This document shows positions 38,005-50,156 of a stretch of 60,966 nt of DNA, piece after piece. How positions within the stretch are numbered: the first letter of the stretch is position 1; each line of letters opens with the position of its first letter. The notes beneath the pieces are model-generated. The model was not told the origin of the DNA. It saw only the letters and a program-made list of their open reading frames with translations, and made no database searches. The stretch spans positions 1 through 60,966 of the forward strand of contig NZ_NKTX01000014.1 in the NCBI RefSeq assembly GCF_003207815.1. The letters are read 5' to 3'. Source of the DNA: Komagataeibacter oboediens (GTDB lineage Bacteria; Pseudomonadota; Alphaproteobacteria; Acetobacterales; Acetobacteraceae). Position numbers and translations under genes: made by a program.

Positions 38005-39486
38005 TTATTTCTTCATGTCCTCGTGCCACAGGTGCCCTGACTGCGACAGCAGGTTGCGCGCACCTTCCGGGCCCCATGTTCCTGCGGCGTAGGGTTCAAG
38101 CGGGGCCTTGTTTTCCTTCCATCCCTGCAGGATCGGGTCGATCCAGCGCCACGCCGCGGCCACTTCGTCACGGCGGATGAACAGGATCGGATCCCCGCGC
38201 ACCACATCCAGCAGCAGGCGTTCATAGGCGTCGGGATAGCGGATGTTGAAGGCTTTTTCGAATTCGATGTTGATGTCGGCCTGGCGCAGCGCAAGGCTGT
38301 CGGTAGGCGTGGGATCCTTGGTGGAAACCGACAGCATCACCCCCTCATCGGGCTGGATGCGGATGATCAGCCGGTTGGGTTCGGGCCGGTTGGCGAAGAT
38401 CGACCACGGCGCGGACTTGAACTGGATCACGATTTCGCTGGACTTTTCCGCCATGCGCTTGCCCGAACGCAGGTAGAACGGAACGTTGCCCCACCGCCAT
38501 GTCAGGATTTCGGCCTTCAGCGCGACAAAGGTTTCCGTCTCGCTCGTCACCCCTTCGCCCAGATCCTCCAGGTAGCTGCTGACCGTCCTGTCGCCAATGG
38601 TGCCGCGCATGTACTGCCCGCGCGAGGTGTAGATCGCCACGTCATCGGCCGGGATGGGCCGGAGCGCATGCAGCACCTTCAGCTTCTCATTGCGCACGCT
38701 GTCGGCCTCCAGCGAAACCGGCGGGTCCATCGCCACAAGGCACAGCACCTGCAGCAAATGGTTCTGGATCATGTCGCGCAGCGCGCCGGAACGGTCGTAA
38801 TACGCACCACGCCCTTCCACGCCTACGGTTTCGGCCGCGGTGATCTGCACGTATTCGATCGCATCGCATGACCACAGGCGTTCGAACACCGGGTTGGCGA
38901 AGCGCAGTGCGATCAGGTTCTGGACCGTTTCCTTGCCAAGGTAGTGGTCGATGCGGAAAATCTGGTTTTCGTGGAAGTGCCGCCCCACGCTGTCATTGAT
39001 CGCTTCCGCGCTGGCAAGGTCGGTGCCGATGGGTTTTTCCAGCACCACGCGCGACTGTTCCGTGATCAGCCCCTGCGTATCCAGGTTTTCACAGATCTGC
39101 CCATACAGCGCGGGCGACGTGGCCAGGTAATAGACCCGGATGCGGGTGGGCGGCGCCGCGTTCAGCAGGTTCTTCAGCGCGGGCCAGTCGCTTTCGGCTT
39201 CCGCGCCGTTCAGGCTGACATAATGCACCATGTTCAGGAAACGCTGCACCGTTGCGTCATCCAGCGCGTCGGGCTGGACATGTTCGTTCAGGGCCGCATG
39301 CGCGCGCTGCTGGTAATCCGCGCGGGACAGGGGGGACCGTGCGGTACCGATAATGCGCGAATCATCGGGGATCTGCCCGTCACGGTACCGGTGATACAGC
39401 GCAGGCAGCAGCTTGCGCATGGTCAGGTCACCCGTCCCGCCGAAAACGATGTAGTCAAAGGTGTCAACGGGGGAAAGATGTGCCAT
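38005..39486 (-). CDS. zwf: Glucose-6-phosphate 1-dehydrogenase
   Basis: The start at 39486 (493 residues, MAHLSPVD) is preceded by AGGAGG. The enzyme oxidises glucose 6-phosphate with NAD(P)+ as the entry to the pentose phosphate and Entner-Doudoroff routes, central in acetic acid bacteria that lack a full glycolysis. It has the nucleotide loop FGGTGDLTMRKLLPALY and the active-site motif RIDHYLGKETVQN. Confidence 0.97.
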   Translation of the reverse strand: MAHLSPVDTFDYIVFGGTGDLTMRKLLPALYHRYRDGQIPDDSRIIGTARSPLSRADYQQRAHAALNEHVQPDALDDATVQRFLNMVHYVSLNGAEAESDWPALKNLLNAAPPTRIRVYYLATSPALYGQICENLDTQGLITEQSRVVLEKPIGTDLASAEAINDSVGRHFHENQIFRIDHYLGKETVQNLIALRFANPVFERLWSCDAIEYVQITAAETVGVEGRGAYYDRSGALRDMIQNHLLQVLCLVAMDPPVSLEADSVRNEKLKVLHALRPIPADDVAIYTSRGQYMRGTIGDRTVSSYLEDLGEGVTSETETFVALKAEILTWRWGNVPFYLRSGKRMAEKSSEIVIQFKSAPWSIFANRPEPNRLIIRIQPDEGVMLSVSTKDPTPTDSLALRQADINIEFEKAFNIRYPDAYERLLLDVVRGDPILFIRRDEVAAAWRWIDPILQGWKENKAPLEPYAAGTWGPEGARNLLSQSGHLWHEDMKK

Positions 39487-39741
39487 GGAAGTCGGCCTCC
39501 TGCCTGTATATGGTGCCAGGCATGCCCGCCGGGCATGCGCGGTATATGGGGCATGACGCAAATGCGGCATACTGGCGTGCCGCTTCGATTACGGCCCGGC
39601 TCTCGGGGCTGTCAAGTTGGCATTGACCATCGGGCGGCAGCGCGATAATCCCGCCGTTCCACCCCGTCGCCTAGTGACATTCCCTTCATGTGTGCCGGCG
39701 GGCGCGGAACGGCACAATCACGATATCTGGAGACACCTGCC

Positions 39742-40017
39742 ATGAATGCTGACAATTTCGAGGCGGACGACAAGTCTGCCGCCGTCGGCGGTATCGCAGC
39801 CGACCGCCTGCGCAGCATTATCGAACGCGTTGAGCGCCTTGAAGAAGAACGCAAGGCCCTTGCCGGCGATATCAAGGATATTTTTACCGAAGCGAAGTCC
39901 GCCGGTTTTGATGTTAAGGTCATTCGCCAGATCATCCGCCTGCGCAAGCAGGAACCGGCGGAGGTGGAAGAACAGGAGACCCTGCTCGACATCTATCGCC
40001 GTGCGCTGGGCATGTAA
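39742..40017 (+). CDS. GapR-like DNA-binding protein (DUF2312/UPF0335)
   Basis: The start at 39742 (91 residues) excludes an upstream in-frame ATG. The sequence (LRSIIERVERLEEERKALAG, then FTEAKSAGFDVKVIRQIIRL) aligns with the Caulobacter nucleoid protein GapR, which tracks overtwisted DNA ahead of polymerases. It is a small two-helix coiled-coil protein. Function here is inferred from the family. Confidence 0.9.
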   Translation: MNADNFEADDKSAAVGGIAADRLRSIIERVERLEEERKALAGDIKDIFTEAKSAGFDVKVIRQIIRLRKQEPAEVEEQETLLDIYRRALGM

Positions 40018-40071
40018 TGGTCTGGTGGCGCGGGCGGGTTCCGCCCGCGTTGCCGGGTAACTTCAGTTCAG

Positions 40072-40836
40072 GTGGTGCGATACATGCTGTCGTCCCTTTT
40101 TCCCGAATGGATGCCCGCGTGGGCGCAGGCCGTGCTGCTGGTGGGTGGTATCCTGTTCACGCTGGTGTGGCTGCTGGTGCCTTTCGCGGTATTTGGCGTG
40201 AAGGGACGGCTGGATAACCTGGCCATACAGCTTGATGACCTTCAGGCCGAACTGCGGGTCCTGGCGATGGGGCAGCACGCGTCTGCCACCCCGGCATCCG
40301 TCGCGGGTGACGTGCTGCCTGACATCGTGCCCCCGTCCGCGCCATCATCCGCCCCCGTATGGGAACCCGGGCCCACGCGGCCCGCCGCCACGGATTATGA
40401 CGGCATGGGGGATGAAACCGATATTCCCGCCTATGAACGCCGCGCGGCCCGCGCCCAGCCCGCGCAGCCCATCCGTCCCGCGACCCCGGTGCGCCCGCCG
40501 CCACGTCCCGAACCGATCCGGCCTGCAGAACCCATTCGGGCGCCGGAACCACTGCGCGCTTCCCCACGGCAGCACGACATTGCCGATGAGTGGGATGTAC
40601 TGTCATCCGCGCGCAAGGCGCAGCGGCCCTACGTCCCCCGTGCGCCCGAAGGGGCAGGGGAGGATGACCGCCGCGACAGCCGCGATACGCCGTCCCTGTC
40701 TGAATGGAGCCGCACGAACCCGCCACGCGATGATGCCGCCAGCCGTGGCGCGCGTCCGGTGCGGGCATCGGTCTGGCCGCCTGAACGCGGCGCACGCGCG
40801 GAGCCGACCCTGCGCTGGCCGCCGCGTCCTGAATAA
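40072..40836 (+). CDS. Hypothetical single-pass membrane protein with a Pro/Arg-rich tail
   Basis: The 254-residue frame begins with GTG at 40072; an ATG at 40084 is another possible start. One membrane helix (VLLVGGILFTLVWLLVPFAVF) is followed by a short coiled coil (GRLDNLAIQLDDLQAELRVL). A long disordered region full of Pro, Arg and Glu follows, with repeats such as RPEPIRPAEPIRAPEPLRA. I do not recognise a function. It lies 54 bases downstream of the GapR-like gene, so the two may be cotranscribed. Confidence 0.65.
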   Translation: MVRYMLSSLFPEWMPAWAQAVLLVGGILFTLVWLLVPFAVFGVKGRLDNLAIQLDDLQAELRVLAMGQHASATPASVAGDVLPDIVPPSAPSSAPVWEPGPTRPAATDYDGMGDETDIPAYERRAARAQPAQPIRPATPVRPPPRPEPIRPAEPIRAPEPLRASPRQHDIADEWDVLSSARKAQRPYVPRAPEGAGEDDRRDSRDTPSLSEWSRTNPPRDDAASRGARPVRASVWPPERGARAEPTLRWPPRPE

Positions 40837-40871
40837 GGGGCCGCCTGGGATAACCATTTGATGGGAAGGCA

Positions 40872-40914
40872 TTTCCGGGTATCGCCTTTTTATAAAAAAA
40901 AGCTTTTCCGGAAA
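40872..40914. repeat. Palindromic intergenic element, copy B
   Basis: TTTCCGG (40872-40878) pairs with CCGGAAA (40908-40914). The core at 40877-40896 matches 17 of 20 bases with the core of another element at 56826. Both sit between convergent genes, which suits a bidirectional terminator or a small dispersed repeat. Confidence 0.5.
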
Positions 40915-40951
40915 CTGTCTCATGATCGCCCGAAGGTTTCTGGGCGGGCGA

Positions 40952-43164
<2,213 letters not shown>

Positions 43165-43222
43165 TCATGCGCGCGCCCTGTGTGCGAGCATGATACCAGA
43201 AAATGCAATCCGGCATCATACG

Positions 43223-43254
43223 AAAAAGGGGCGGCCAGAATGACCGCCCCCTTC
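43223..43254 (-). terminator. Rho-independent terminator after rpmA
   Basis: On the minus strand CCGCCCC and GGGGCGG (43244-43250 and 43228-43234) form a GC-rich hairpin, followed by TTTTT (43223-43227). It separates rplU-rpmA from obgE-proB. Confidence 0.75.
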
Positions 43255-43290
43255 AATTCGGGTATTCCCGCAGTGATTAAGGCGTAAACC

Positions 43291-43560
43291 TTATTCCGCT
43301 GCCAGCGGCAGCGACTGCACGGAAACATGCACCCGGCCTTCTGCGCGGCGTTCGAACTTCACATGTCCGTCCACCAGCGAAAACAGGGTGTGGTCGCGGC
43401 CGACGCCAACGTTCACGCCTGCCTTCATCTTCGTGCCGCGCTGACGGACGATGATGTTGCCTGCGATGACGCTTTCGCCACCAAACTTCTTGACGCCAAG
43501 ACGACGTCCGGCGCTATCGCGCCCGTTACGGGATGAACCGCCTGCCTTTTTTTGTGCCAT
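43291..43560 (-). CDS. rpmA: 50S ribosomal protein L27
   Basis: The 89-residue protein has [20 protein letters not shown] at the N-terminus and [20 protein letters not shown], both diagnostic of L27. L27 reaches the peptidyl-transferase centre. It follows rplU by 63 bases. Confidence 0.98.
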   Translation of the reverse strand: MAQKKAGGSSRNGRDSAGRRLGVKKFGGESVIAGNIIVRQRGTKMKAGVNVGVGRDHTLFSLVDGHVKFERRAEGRVHVSVQSLPLAAE

Positions 43561-43623
43561 TGCCTGAACTCCTTAAAACTGAAATCTCTGATCTGACCTG
43601 CCCGGTCGCGACCGGGCGAGGGA

Positions 43624-43938
43624 TCAGGCGGCGTTGATCGCGGAGATGCGCACAACGGTCACCGGCTGGCGGTGGCCGTTCTTGCGGCGGCTGTTCTGCC
43701 GACGGCGCTTCTTGAAGATGATGATCTTGGCCAGACGGTCCTGTGCGATCACGGTGCCCGTGACGGTCGCACCCTTGACGGTCGGCGCGCCGATGGTCGT
43801 GCCACCTTCGCCGCCAACGGCCAGAACCTGATCGAACGTGATGGTGGAACCGGCTTCGGCTTCCAGCTTTTCGATCTTCAGGACGGCGTCCTTGGCAACG
43901 CGGTACTGCTTACCGCCGGTACGGATAACTGCAAACAT
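43624..43938 (-). CDS. rplU: 50S ribosomal protein L21
   Basis: The start at 43938 (104 residues, [14 protein letters not shown]) is the universally conserved L21 N-terminus; an upstream in-frame ATG is rejected. The C-terminal [20 protein letters not shown] is the rRNA-binding signature. Confidence 0.98.
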   Translation of the reverse strand: MFAVIRTGGKQYRVAKDAVLKIEKLEAEAGSTITFDQVLAVGGEGGTTIGAPTVKGATVTGTVIAQDRLAKIIIFKKRRRQNSRRKNGHRQPVTVVRISAINAA

Positions 43939-44185
43939 GTCTTTATCTATCTTTCCGATCTCTTGGCGTGCGCGGCATCGTCCGGATGCAGGCGGCACGG
44001 CCCAGTCGCTTTTTTATATTGGCCGCGATTGCAGCGGCTCCCCGTCCGCGCGGGGTGAATGCGGGCTTTTACTGGGTGTGCCGCCACAGGTCAATATTTT
44101 TTATCTTCGCCGCAGGGGGTGAAAAAAGACCCCTTGCGCAGCCCCGCGCACGCCCCTATAAGCCGCTGCATCACCGCGTGCAGTT

Positions 44186-44275
<90 letters not shown>

Positions 44276-44295
44276 CTGCATCGCGTGTGTTTTCC

Positions 44296-45645
44296 CTACA
44301 TTCCTGTCGTGCCGCCGCTGTCGCGGTCATGCGCCAGCCGCCCGCCCACCCAGGTCGCGCGGATGCTGCGGTCATCGCCCAGCATCATGAGCGTGAACAG
44401 CACGTCGGCCGTGCTGTCGCACATCTGCGCGCGCAGGGCCTGCAGCGGCGTGGCATTGGGGTCCAGTATGCACAGGTCCGCATCCATGCCCGCAGCCACC
44501 GTGCCGATGCGGTCATCAAGGTGCAGCGCCTGCGCGCCGCCCTGTGTCGCCAGCCAGAAGGCCTGCACCGGGTGCAGCCGCTTTCCGGTCATCTGCGCGA
44601 TCTTGTAGGCTTCGTTCATGGTCTGCAGGTGCGACAGGCTGGTGCCGCCGCCCACATCGGTGCCCAGTCCCGTGCGCACCGGGCGCCGGGCGTCCATGGC
44701 GTCGAACAGCCTGAATGCACCACTGCCCAGGAACAGGTTGGACGTGGGGCAGTGCGCCAGCGCGCAGCCGCTTTCGTGGCAGCGGCACATGTCATGTTCA
44801 TCAATATGGATGCCATGTCCCATCACGCTGCGCGGGCGAACCAGTCCCGCGCGATCATATACATCCAGGTAGGACCGGCTGTCGGGGAACAGTTCGGCCA
44901 CCCATGCGACCTCCGCCCGGTTTTCCGCAAGGTGGGTCTGCATGAACAGCGTATCGTCGCCTTTCAGCAGCGCGGCCGCCAGTTCAAGCTGCTCGGGCGT
45001 GCTGGTGGGGGCGAAGCGGGGGGTGACGGCATAATGCTGGCGGTTGCGGCCATGCCAGCGTTCGATCAGGCGGCGGGAGTCATCATACCCGCTCTGGGCC
45101 GTATCACGCAGGTAATCGGGCGCGTTGCGGTCCATCAGCACCTTGCCTGCCACCATCAGCGTGCCAAGGCGGGTGGATTCGCCAAAGAACGCGTCGACCG
45201 ACTGCGGGTGCACCGTGCAGTACACCGCCGCCGTGGTGGTGCCGCAGCGCAGCAGTTCACCAAGGAATTTCCGTGCGATGGTGGTGGCGTAGGCTTCATC
45301 GCCAAAGCGGCTTTCGGTGGGGAAGGTATAGCGTTCCAGCCATTCCAGAAGCTGTTCGCCGTACGCCGCGATCATGGGCAACTGCGGGTAATGGACGTGG
45401 GTGTCCACAAACCCTGCCGAAATCAGGCAGCCCCGGTAATCCGTGACCGTCGTGCCGGGGGGCAGGTGGGCGATGGTGGCGTCATACGCCCCGGCATGGG
45501 TAATGCGACCGCCGGCAATGATCACCAGCCCGTCGGGTTCGTCCACCAGCGCGTCCTGCGGCGGCATGAGGAACGGGTTGCCGCGAAAGGTCACGATATG
45601 CCCGCGCAGGGCTGCGGGGGCGGAGGGCGCTGGGGCAGTGGTCAT
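44296..45645 (-). CDS. guaD: Guanine deaminase
   Basis: The 449-residue zinc amidohydrolase converts guanine to xanthine. Metal ligands are visible in FVDTHVHYPQ, THLAEN, GHGIHIDEHD and the Asp of GLGTDVGGGTSLS. The PQ after HVHY and the GGGTSLS segment favour guanine deaminase over other members. It allows use of imported purines, such as those of the BMP transporter in this window. Confidence 0.92.
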   Translation of the reverse strand: MTTAPAPSAPAALRGHIVTFRGNPFLMPPQDALVDEPDGLVIIAGGRITHAGAYDATIAHLPPGTTVTDYRGCLISAGFVDTHVHYPQLPMIAAYGEQLLEWLERYTFPTESRFGDEAYATTIARKFLGELLRCGTTTAAVYCTVHPQSVDAFFGESTRLGTLMVAGKVLMDRNAPDYLRDTAQSGYDDSRRLIERWHGRNRQHYAVTPRFAPTSTPEQLELAAALLKGDDTLFMQTHLAENRAEVAWVAELFPDSRSYLDVYDRAGLVRPRSVMGHGIHIDEHDMCRCHESGCALAHCPTSNLFLGSGAFRLFDAMDARRPVRTGLGTDVGGGTSLSHLQTMNEAYKIAQMTGKRLHPVQAFWLATQGGAQALHLDDRIGTVAAGMDADLCILDPNATPLQALRAQMCDSTADVLFTLMMLGDDRSIRATWVGGRLAHDRDSGGTTGM

Positions 45646-45689
45646 GGTTGGCTCCGTTCTCCACTGGCCCGGCGCATGTCAGGGGCGCG

Positions 45690-47897
45690 TCATGATGATC
45701 CGTCGGTCATGCGATAGGGCTGGGAGGCATCAAGGAAAGCTGCGTTTGCCCCCAATTCATAGGAAATGACCAGCAGGTAGGCAATGGCGCGCGTGATCTC
45801 GATGCGCGAGGTGATGTTGGTTTCCGTCGCCTCCAGCCGGCGCAGGCTGCGGGTCGCCCCGCGCGCCACGCGTGCCGTGCGGCCAAAGCGCCCGTACCGG
45901 CCGCTGAACTGCGACATGCGGCTGAGGAACAGTTCAATGGCACGGTTTGCCGCGGGCGGGAGCTGTCCACGTTCCATGACCGTGCGCAGGCGGATAATGT
46001 TCAGCCCGATGGTCATGGCCGACAGCGTGCCCTGCAGGTAGGCCTCGATCGTGGGGGTAGGCGTGGGGCCGGCATGGCGGATCAGGCGCGAGAACCGGTC
46101 CGTATTGCGCCCGATCCACGACTGCGTGCGTGGCATGGGCTGGGCGGATGCCAGGTGGCGCAGGTCATGCAGCGTGCGGTTGCGCATGCGCCAGCGTTCT
46201 TCATCATTGTCGAAGGGCAGCACCGCGCGGAAGATCAGCACCGCGAAGCCGATGCTGCACAGCAGCGCGAAGGACGCATTGAAATATGCGATTTCGTTCA
46301 GTCGCGTCTGGTTGCCCGGGCCGACAAGGTTGGGCAGGAACAGGCAGTACGATGCTGCGGCCCCCGCCGTTGCCGGGTTGCGCGCGGCAAGGCCGCCCGC
46401 GATCATGGGCAGGGCGAGGACGGCGGCCAGCATTTCGAATTCCGCGGGCCGCGGCAGGAACAGCAGCACGAGGAAGCCCGAGACAAACACCGCCCAGCAC
46501 GCCCCACGCAGGAAGTTCATGGTGCCCACCACCGGGTTTTCGCGCGTGGCGAACAGCCCGCACGTCACGGCGACCATGGTGATGAAGCCGATGCCATTGG
46601 CCCATGCCGTCACTTCCCATATCAGGGCGGACGCGCCGATGGCCACGGCGGCACGGATGCCGTTATAGGCGGCTTCCTTGTAATCGCGGTGCGCCTCGAT
46701 GCGGAAATGGAAATGGTCGCCACGGATTTCATGCTGGCTGGCATCAAATTCCGTAATGGCCTGTTCCAGTTCCCCCAGCAGTTCATCCAGCGCGTTGTGC
46801 AGGATGCGGCAGTTCAGCAGGTCGTCCACCTCCAGCGTTTCGGACGTTGGGGCCATGCTGATTTCATGGGTCAGTGCGTCGATGATGCGCTGGCGGCACA
46901 CGCCACGCAGGTCCTGAAGGTCCTGCTGTATGTGCGGGATCTCGGCATCGTTCTCCAGCCGCGCGGGCACGCCCAGCAGGAAGGTGCGCGTCAGCAGCGA
47001 CGTTTCGGTAAACTGTTCATTGGTGGTGCCCAGCGCCTTGATGCGCGCCATCATGCCCAGTCCGCGCGACAGAAGGACCGATACCGCGGCAAGGGCCGCG
47101 CGTGCATGGTCGCCTTCATGCCCGTGGGGGCCCATCTCGACTTCACTGAACTCGATCTGGTCATTGATGCTCAGGATCGTGCCGAACAGCGCGCGTGAGC
47201 GGATGAAGGCCGCCTCGTCCCCCGCCAGGAGGTTGGCCACCGCGTCTGTCGAACTGCCCAGCGCCATCTGGATCTTCTGGCGCATGTTGCGCCGCGCGGA
47301 GGAGGCGAGGTTGTGTGCGAACAGGACCGCCACCAGTGTTTCGCACGCGATTCCCAATACGATGTAGGACGTGCGCGACATGGTGATCATGAAGATGTTG
47401 TCGGGGTCACGCGTCGCGGCCAGCGCGATGATGGCGCAGGTATAGCCCGACAGCACCAGCGCGTAGGACCGGAAGTTGCGCACCAGCGTCGCGCACATGC
47501 AGCACAGCCCGATCCATATGCTGATGGCGGGGAAGAACAGCCATGGCGCCTGTGGAAACGAACAGACAAGGATGACCGCGCTGGTCGCCCCGATGGCGGT
47601 GCCCACCAGTCGCCACCGTGCCTTTGACAGGCTTTCCCCGCGCGACCCCTGTGCGACGATCCATACCGTCATGGCCGCCCATGGCGGATCGTCCAGTTCC
47701 ATCCACATGGCGATGGTCAGCGCCATAAGTGCCGCGAACGTGGTGCGTACCGCAAAGGCCAGGGCTTCTGGCGTGGGGGCATACAGCCATTTCAGGCCAC
47801 TCATCCGCGCGTAGCCGGGCGCGCGCAGGGTGGGGAAATGTTTTCCGCTGAAAATACGGGTTATGAAAGAGGGCAGAAGATTGAGGTCTGCAGGCAC
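45690..47897 (-). CDS. FUSC-family membrane protein (AaeB-like aromatic-acid efflux)
   Basis: The 735-residue protein has two blocks of membrane helices (about 35-180 and 410-560) separated by a cytoplasmic part, the pattern of FUSC/AaeB proteins. Landmarks are VRTTFAALMALTIAMWMELDD and the second block AAVAIGASALIWEVTAW. E. coli AaeB exports p-hydroxybenzoate with the membrane-fusion partner AaeA, but no AaeA-like gene is adjacent. The substrate is unknown. Confidence 0.82.
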   Translation of the reverse strand: MPADLNLLPSFITRIFSGKHFPTLRAPGYARMSGLKWLYAPTPEALAFAVRTTFAALMALTIAMWMELDDPPWAAMTVWIVAQGSRGESLSKARWRLVGTAIGATSAVILVCSFPQAPWLFFPAISIWIGLCCMCATLVRNFRSYALVLSGYTCAIIALAATRDPDNIFMITMSRTSYIVLGIACETLVAVLFAHNLASSARRNMRQKIQMALGSSTDAVANLLAGDEAAFIRSRALFGTILSINDQIEFSEVEMGPHGHEGDHARAALAAVSVLLSRGLGMMARIKALGTTNEQFTETSLLTRTFLLGVPARLENDAEIPHIQQDLQDLRGVCRQRIIDALTHEISMAPTSETLEVDDLLNCRILHNALDELLGELEQAITEFDASQHEIRGDHFHFRIEAHRDYKEAAYNGIRAAVAIGASALIWEVTAWANGIGFITMVAVTCGLFATRENPVVGTMNFLRGACWAVFVSGFLVLLFLPRPAEFEMLAAVLALPMIAGGLAARNPATAGAAASYCLFLPNLVGPGNQTRLNEIAYFNASFALLCSIGFAVLIFRAVLPFDNDEERWRMRNRTLHDLRHLASAQPMPRTQSWIGRNTDRFSRLIRHAGPTPTPTIEAYLQGTLSAMTIGLNIIRLRTVMERGQLPPAANRAIELFLSRMSQFSGRYGRFGRTARVARGATRSLRRLEATETNITSRIEITRAIAYLLVISYELGANAAFLDASQPYRMTDGSS

Positions 47898-48003
47898 GAT
47901 ATGCGGCTTCCGGCGACAAGGGGCGCGTTATCCATAACGCATCTTTGCATCACGTAATGGTGTCGCTAGTGCATATCTGGCATCGGCTTTCCTCGTGGCG
48001 GGA

Positions 48004-49227
48004 TTATGGCGGGGGTGCGCTCCGCAGATCGGCAGCCAGGCGCAGGTCCGCGACAAAGCGGGCATATTCACGCGTGCGCGCATCCTCATCAGGCACGCGC
48101 AGCAGGAAGGAGGGGTGAACCGTTACGACCCCTGTCGTTCCATCCTCCAGCGTGATCGCGCGCGAGCGTTCGCGTCCGATCGTGACATGGCGGCCCAGCA
48201 GGGCGGATGCCGCCGTGGCCCCCAGCATGACCAGCACATGCGGGCGGATGATCCGCCGTTCCGCCGCAAGCCACGGGGCGCAGGCGGCGATTTCCTCCGG
48301 CCCCGCCTTTTCATGGATGCGGCGCGTGCCCCGTGGGCGAAATTTGAAGTGCTTGACGGTATTGGTCACATACGTGTCATCACGTTCGATCCCCGCCTCC
48401 AGCAGGGCGCGATCGAACAGTTGCCCCGCCGGGCCGACAAAGGGGCGGCCGGCGATGTCTTCCCTGTCGCCCGGCTGTTCACCCACGAACATCATGCGCG
48501 CGTCGCTTCGGCCTTCGCCAAACACCGTCTGGGTGGCGCGGCGGGCCATGGGGCAGATCCGGCACGTTTTTGCCGCCAGCGCCACGGCGGGCAGGGCGGT
48601 GATGCGGGGAATGTCGAGGTCGGTGACCAGCGGCATGGCGGGCGGCGGCAGGCTGTTGAAGGCAAGGGGGGCGGCCACGGCATCGTCCTGCCCGTGCAGC
48701 AGTTCCCTGCCGGTCCACTCCATCCGCCGTCCCGGCAGTGACAGCCGCCACGGCGCAAGCGAAAGCTGGAAGGTCATGAACCGCGCATTGCTTTCGGGGG
48801 CGTAGGTCGTGGCATCCAGCGTGCCGTGCCAGGTGTCGTTCGCCCCGCTGCGCTGCATGAGGGTGAACAGGTCGTGACGCAGGTGCACGGTCTCCGCGCG
48901 CACGGTTTGGGCCGCGTCCTCCATCCGTGCAAGGTCGGATGGTGCAATGTCGGTGCCCGTCACATGGGCATAGATCAGGCCGTAGGCCAGGGTAAAGCGG
49001 TCGGGCAGCATGGACTGCACCACGTCCGCCGCCAGCTGCATGGTTTCGCGCGGGATGCGGAAGGGCTGGCCGGTGGGGGATGGCGCCGTCGCGGCAGGTG
49101 CATCGCCCGGCGTGATGTGCCAGGCGATGTCGTCCGGCGGCACGCGCCGGGTCACCAAGTCGCGGGTTGCCGCGCGCCACCGTGCGAAGTCGATGGGGTG
49201 GGCAAGGACTATGGTGGTCTGTGGCAT
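48004..49227 (-). CDS. UdgX-type uracil-DNA glycosylase fused to an N-terminal DUF4130-like domain
   Basis: From the ATG at 49227 the protein has 407 residues. The C-terminal 190 or so residues are UdgX: GEQPGDREDIAGRPFVGPAG, YVTNTVKHFKF and the family-defining RRIHEK loop, whose histidine links covalently to the uracil-derived sugar in the characterised mycobacterial enzyme. Cys pairs (CRIC) and the Cys of AACAPWL are probable iron-sulfur ligands. The N-terminal 200 residues (IVLAHPIDFARWRAATRDLV) resemble the DUF4130/TIGR03915 domain found next to or fused with UdgX. UdgX protects DNA by excising or sequestering uracil. No radical-SAM partner is nearby. Confidence 0.88.
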   Translation of the reverse strand: MPQTTIVLAHPIDFARWRAATRDLVTRRVPPDDIAWHITPGDAPAATAPSPTGQPFRIPRETMQLAADVVQSMLPDRFTLAYGLIYAHVTGTDIAPSDLARMEDAAQTVRAETVHLRHDLFTLMQRSGANDTWHGTLDATTYAPESNARFMTFQLSLAPWRLSLPGRRMEWTGRELLHGQDDAVAAPLAFNSLPPPAMPLVTDLDIPRITALPAVALAAKTCRICPMARRATQTVFGEGRSDARMMFVGEQPGDREDIAGRPFVGPAGQLFDRALLEAGIERDDTYVTNTVKHFKFRPRGTRRIHEKAGPEEIAACAPWLAAERRIIRPHVLVMLGATAASALLGRHVTIGRERSRAITLEDGTTGVVTVHPSFLLRVPDEDARTREYARFVADLRLAADLRSAPPP

Positions 49228-49272
49228 GGGCGTGGCTTCCGGGTCATGGCGGCGCGTGGCGGCCACGGGGTG

Positions 49273-50064
49273 TCAGGCAAGGCCCATGGCCCGCGCGCTG
49301 CGCCACATCATGTAGAGTGCCACAATAAAAATCAGCCAGGCAAAAATCATGCGCAGGCGCTGCGGGTGCTGGCCCAGATGGCGCGCCAGCGTGGCGCCCC
49401 CGGCGCTGCCCACTACGCCGCCTGCGACAAGGATGCCCACCATGGGCAGGTCAACCAGGCCCGCGACCGCGTAACTGACCGACGTTGTCAGTCCGAAGGC
49501 GCAGACCGCCACCAGTGACGTGGCGATGGCGTTGAGCATGGGCATGCCGGTCGCGGCAAGCAGGGCGGGCACGATCAGGAAGCCGCCGCCAATACCGAAG
49601 AAACCCGAACAGAACCCGGTCAGGATTCCGTATGATACGACAGGCAGCACTGCCGGGCGTGGGGTATCCTGTCCCGCCTGCGGGCCCGGCTTGCGCCCGC
49701 CGCGCGCCATGAGCGCGCCCACCACCATCATGACGATCGCAAACAGGAACAGCAGGTGCTGCCCGTTGATCACCTTGCCGCACGCAGCCCCGGCCAGCGC
49801 GCCGAATATGCCCGCGCATGCGAACAGGGCCGCGCATGTCCACCGCACGTTGCCCGAACGTGCGTGGCTGGCCAGGCTGCACAATGCGTTGATGGTGACG
49901 GCCAGCGCGCTGGTGCCGATGGCCCGATGCGGGTCGGGAATGCCGACCACATACAGTAGCAGCGGCACGGCCAGGATCGAACCGCCGCCGCCCACCAGCC
50001 CCAGAGTAAACCCGATGACGCCGCCGCTGCACAGCCCCAGCAGGGTATGGATGGCGTCAGGCAT
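49273..50064 (-). CDS. TSUP (TauE/SafE) family exporter
   Basis: The 263-residue protein has about eight membrane helices and two TSUP repeats: GVIGFTLGLVGGGGSILAVP and GILTGFCSGFFGIGGGFLIVP. TSUP proteins export sulfite, thiosulfate or organosulfonates. It is divergent from a BigR-like sulfur-sensing regulator, which points to sulfite or sulfide detoxification here. Confidence 0.9.
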   Translation of the reverse strand: MPDAIHTLLGLCSGGVIGFTLGLVGGGGSILAVPLLLYVVGIPDPHRAIGTSALAVTINALCSLASHARSGNVRWTCAALFACAGIFGALAGAACGKVINGQHLLFLFAIVMMVVGALMARGGRKPGPQAGQDTPRPAVLPVVSYGILTGFCSGFFGIGGGFLIVPALLAATGMPMLNAIATSLVAVCAFGLTTSVSYAVAGLVDLPMVGILVAGGVVGSAGGATLARHLGQHPQRLRMIFAWLIFIVALYMMWRSARAMGLA

Positions 50065-50156
50065 GCGTGCCCCCGGCGGGCAGTGTGGCCATATATGCGT
50101 GCGCGGCGCGGTCAGTCATGCAGTTGCTCCCGGACGGGGTGGGTGCGCTAATGATT

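Noticed and set aside
38005-39570. Longer zwf start at 39570
   Set aside because: The extra 28 residues do not fit the family, and the ATG at 39486 has AGGAGG before it.
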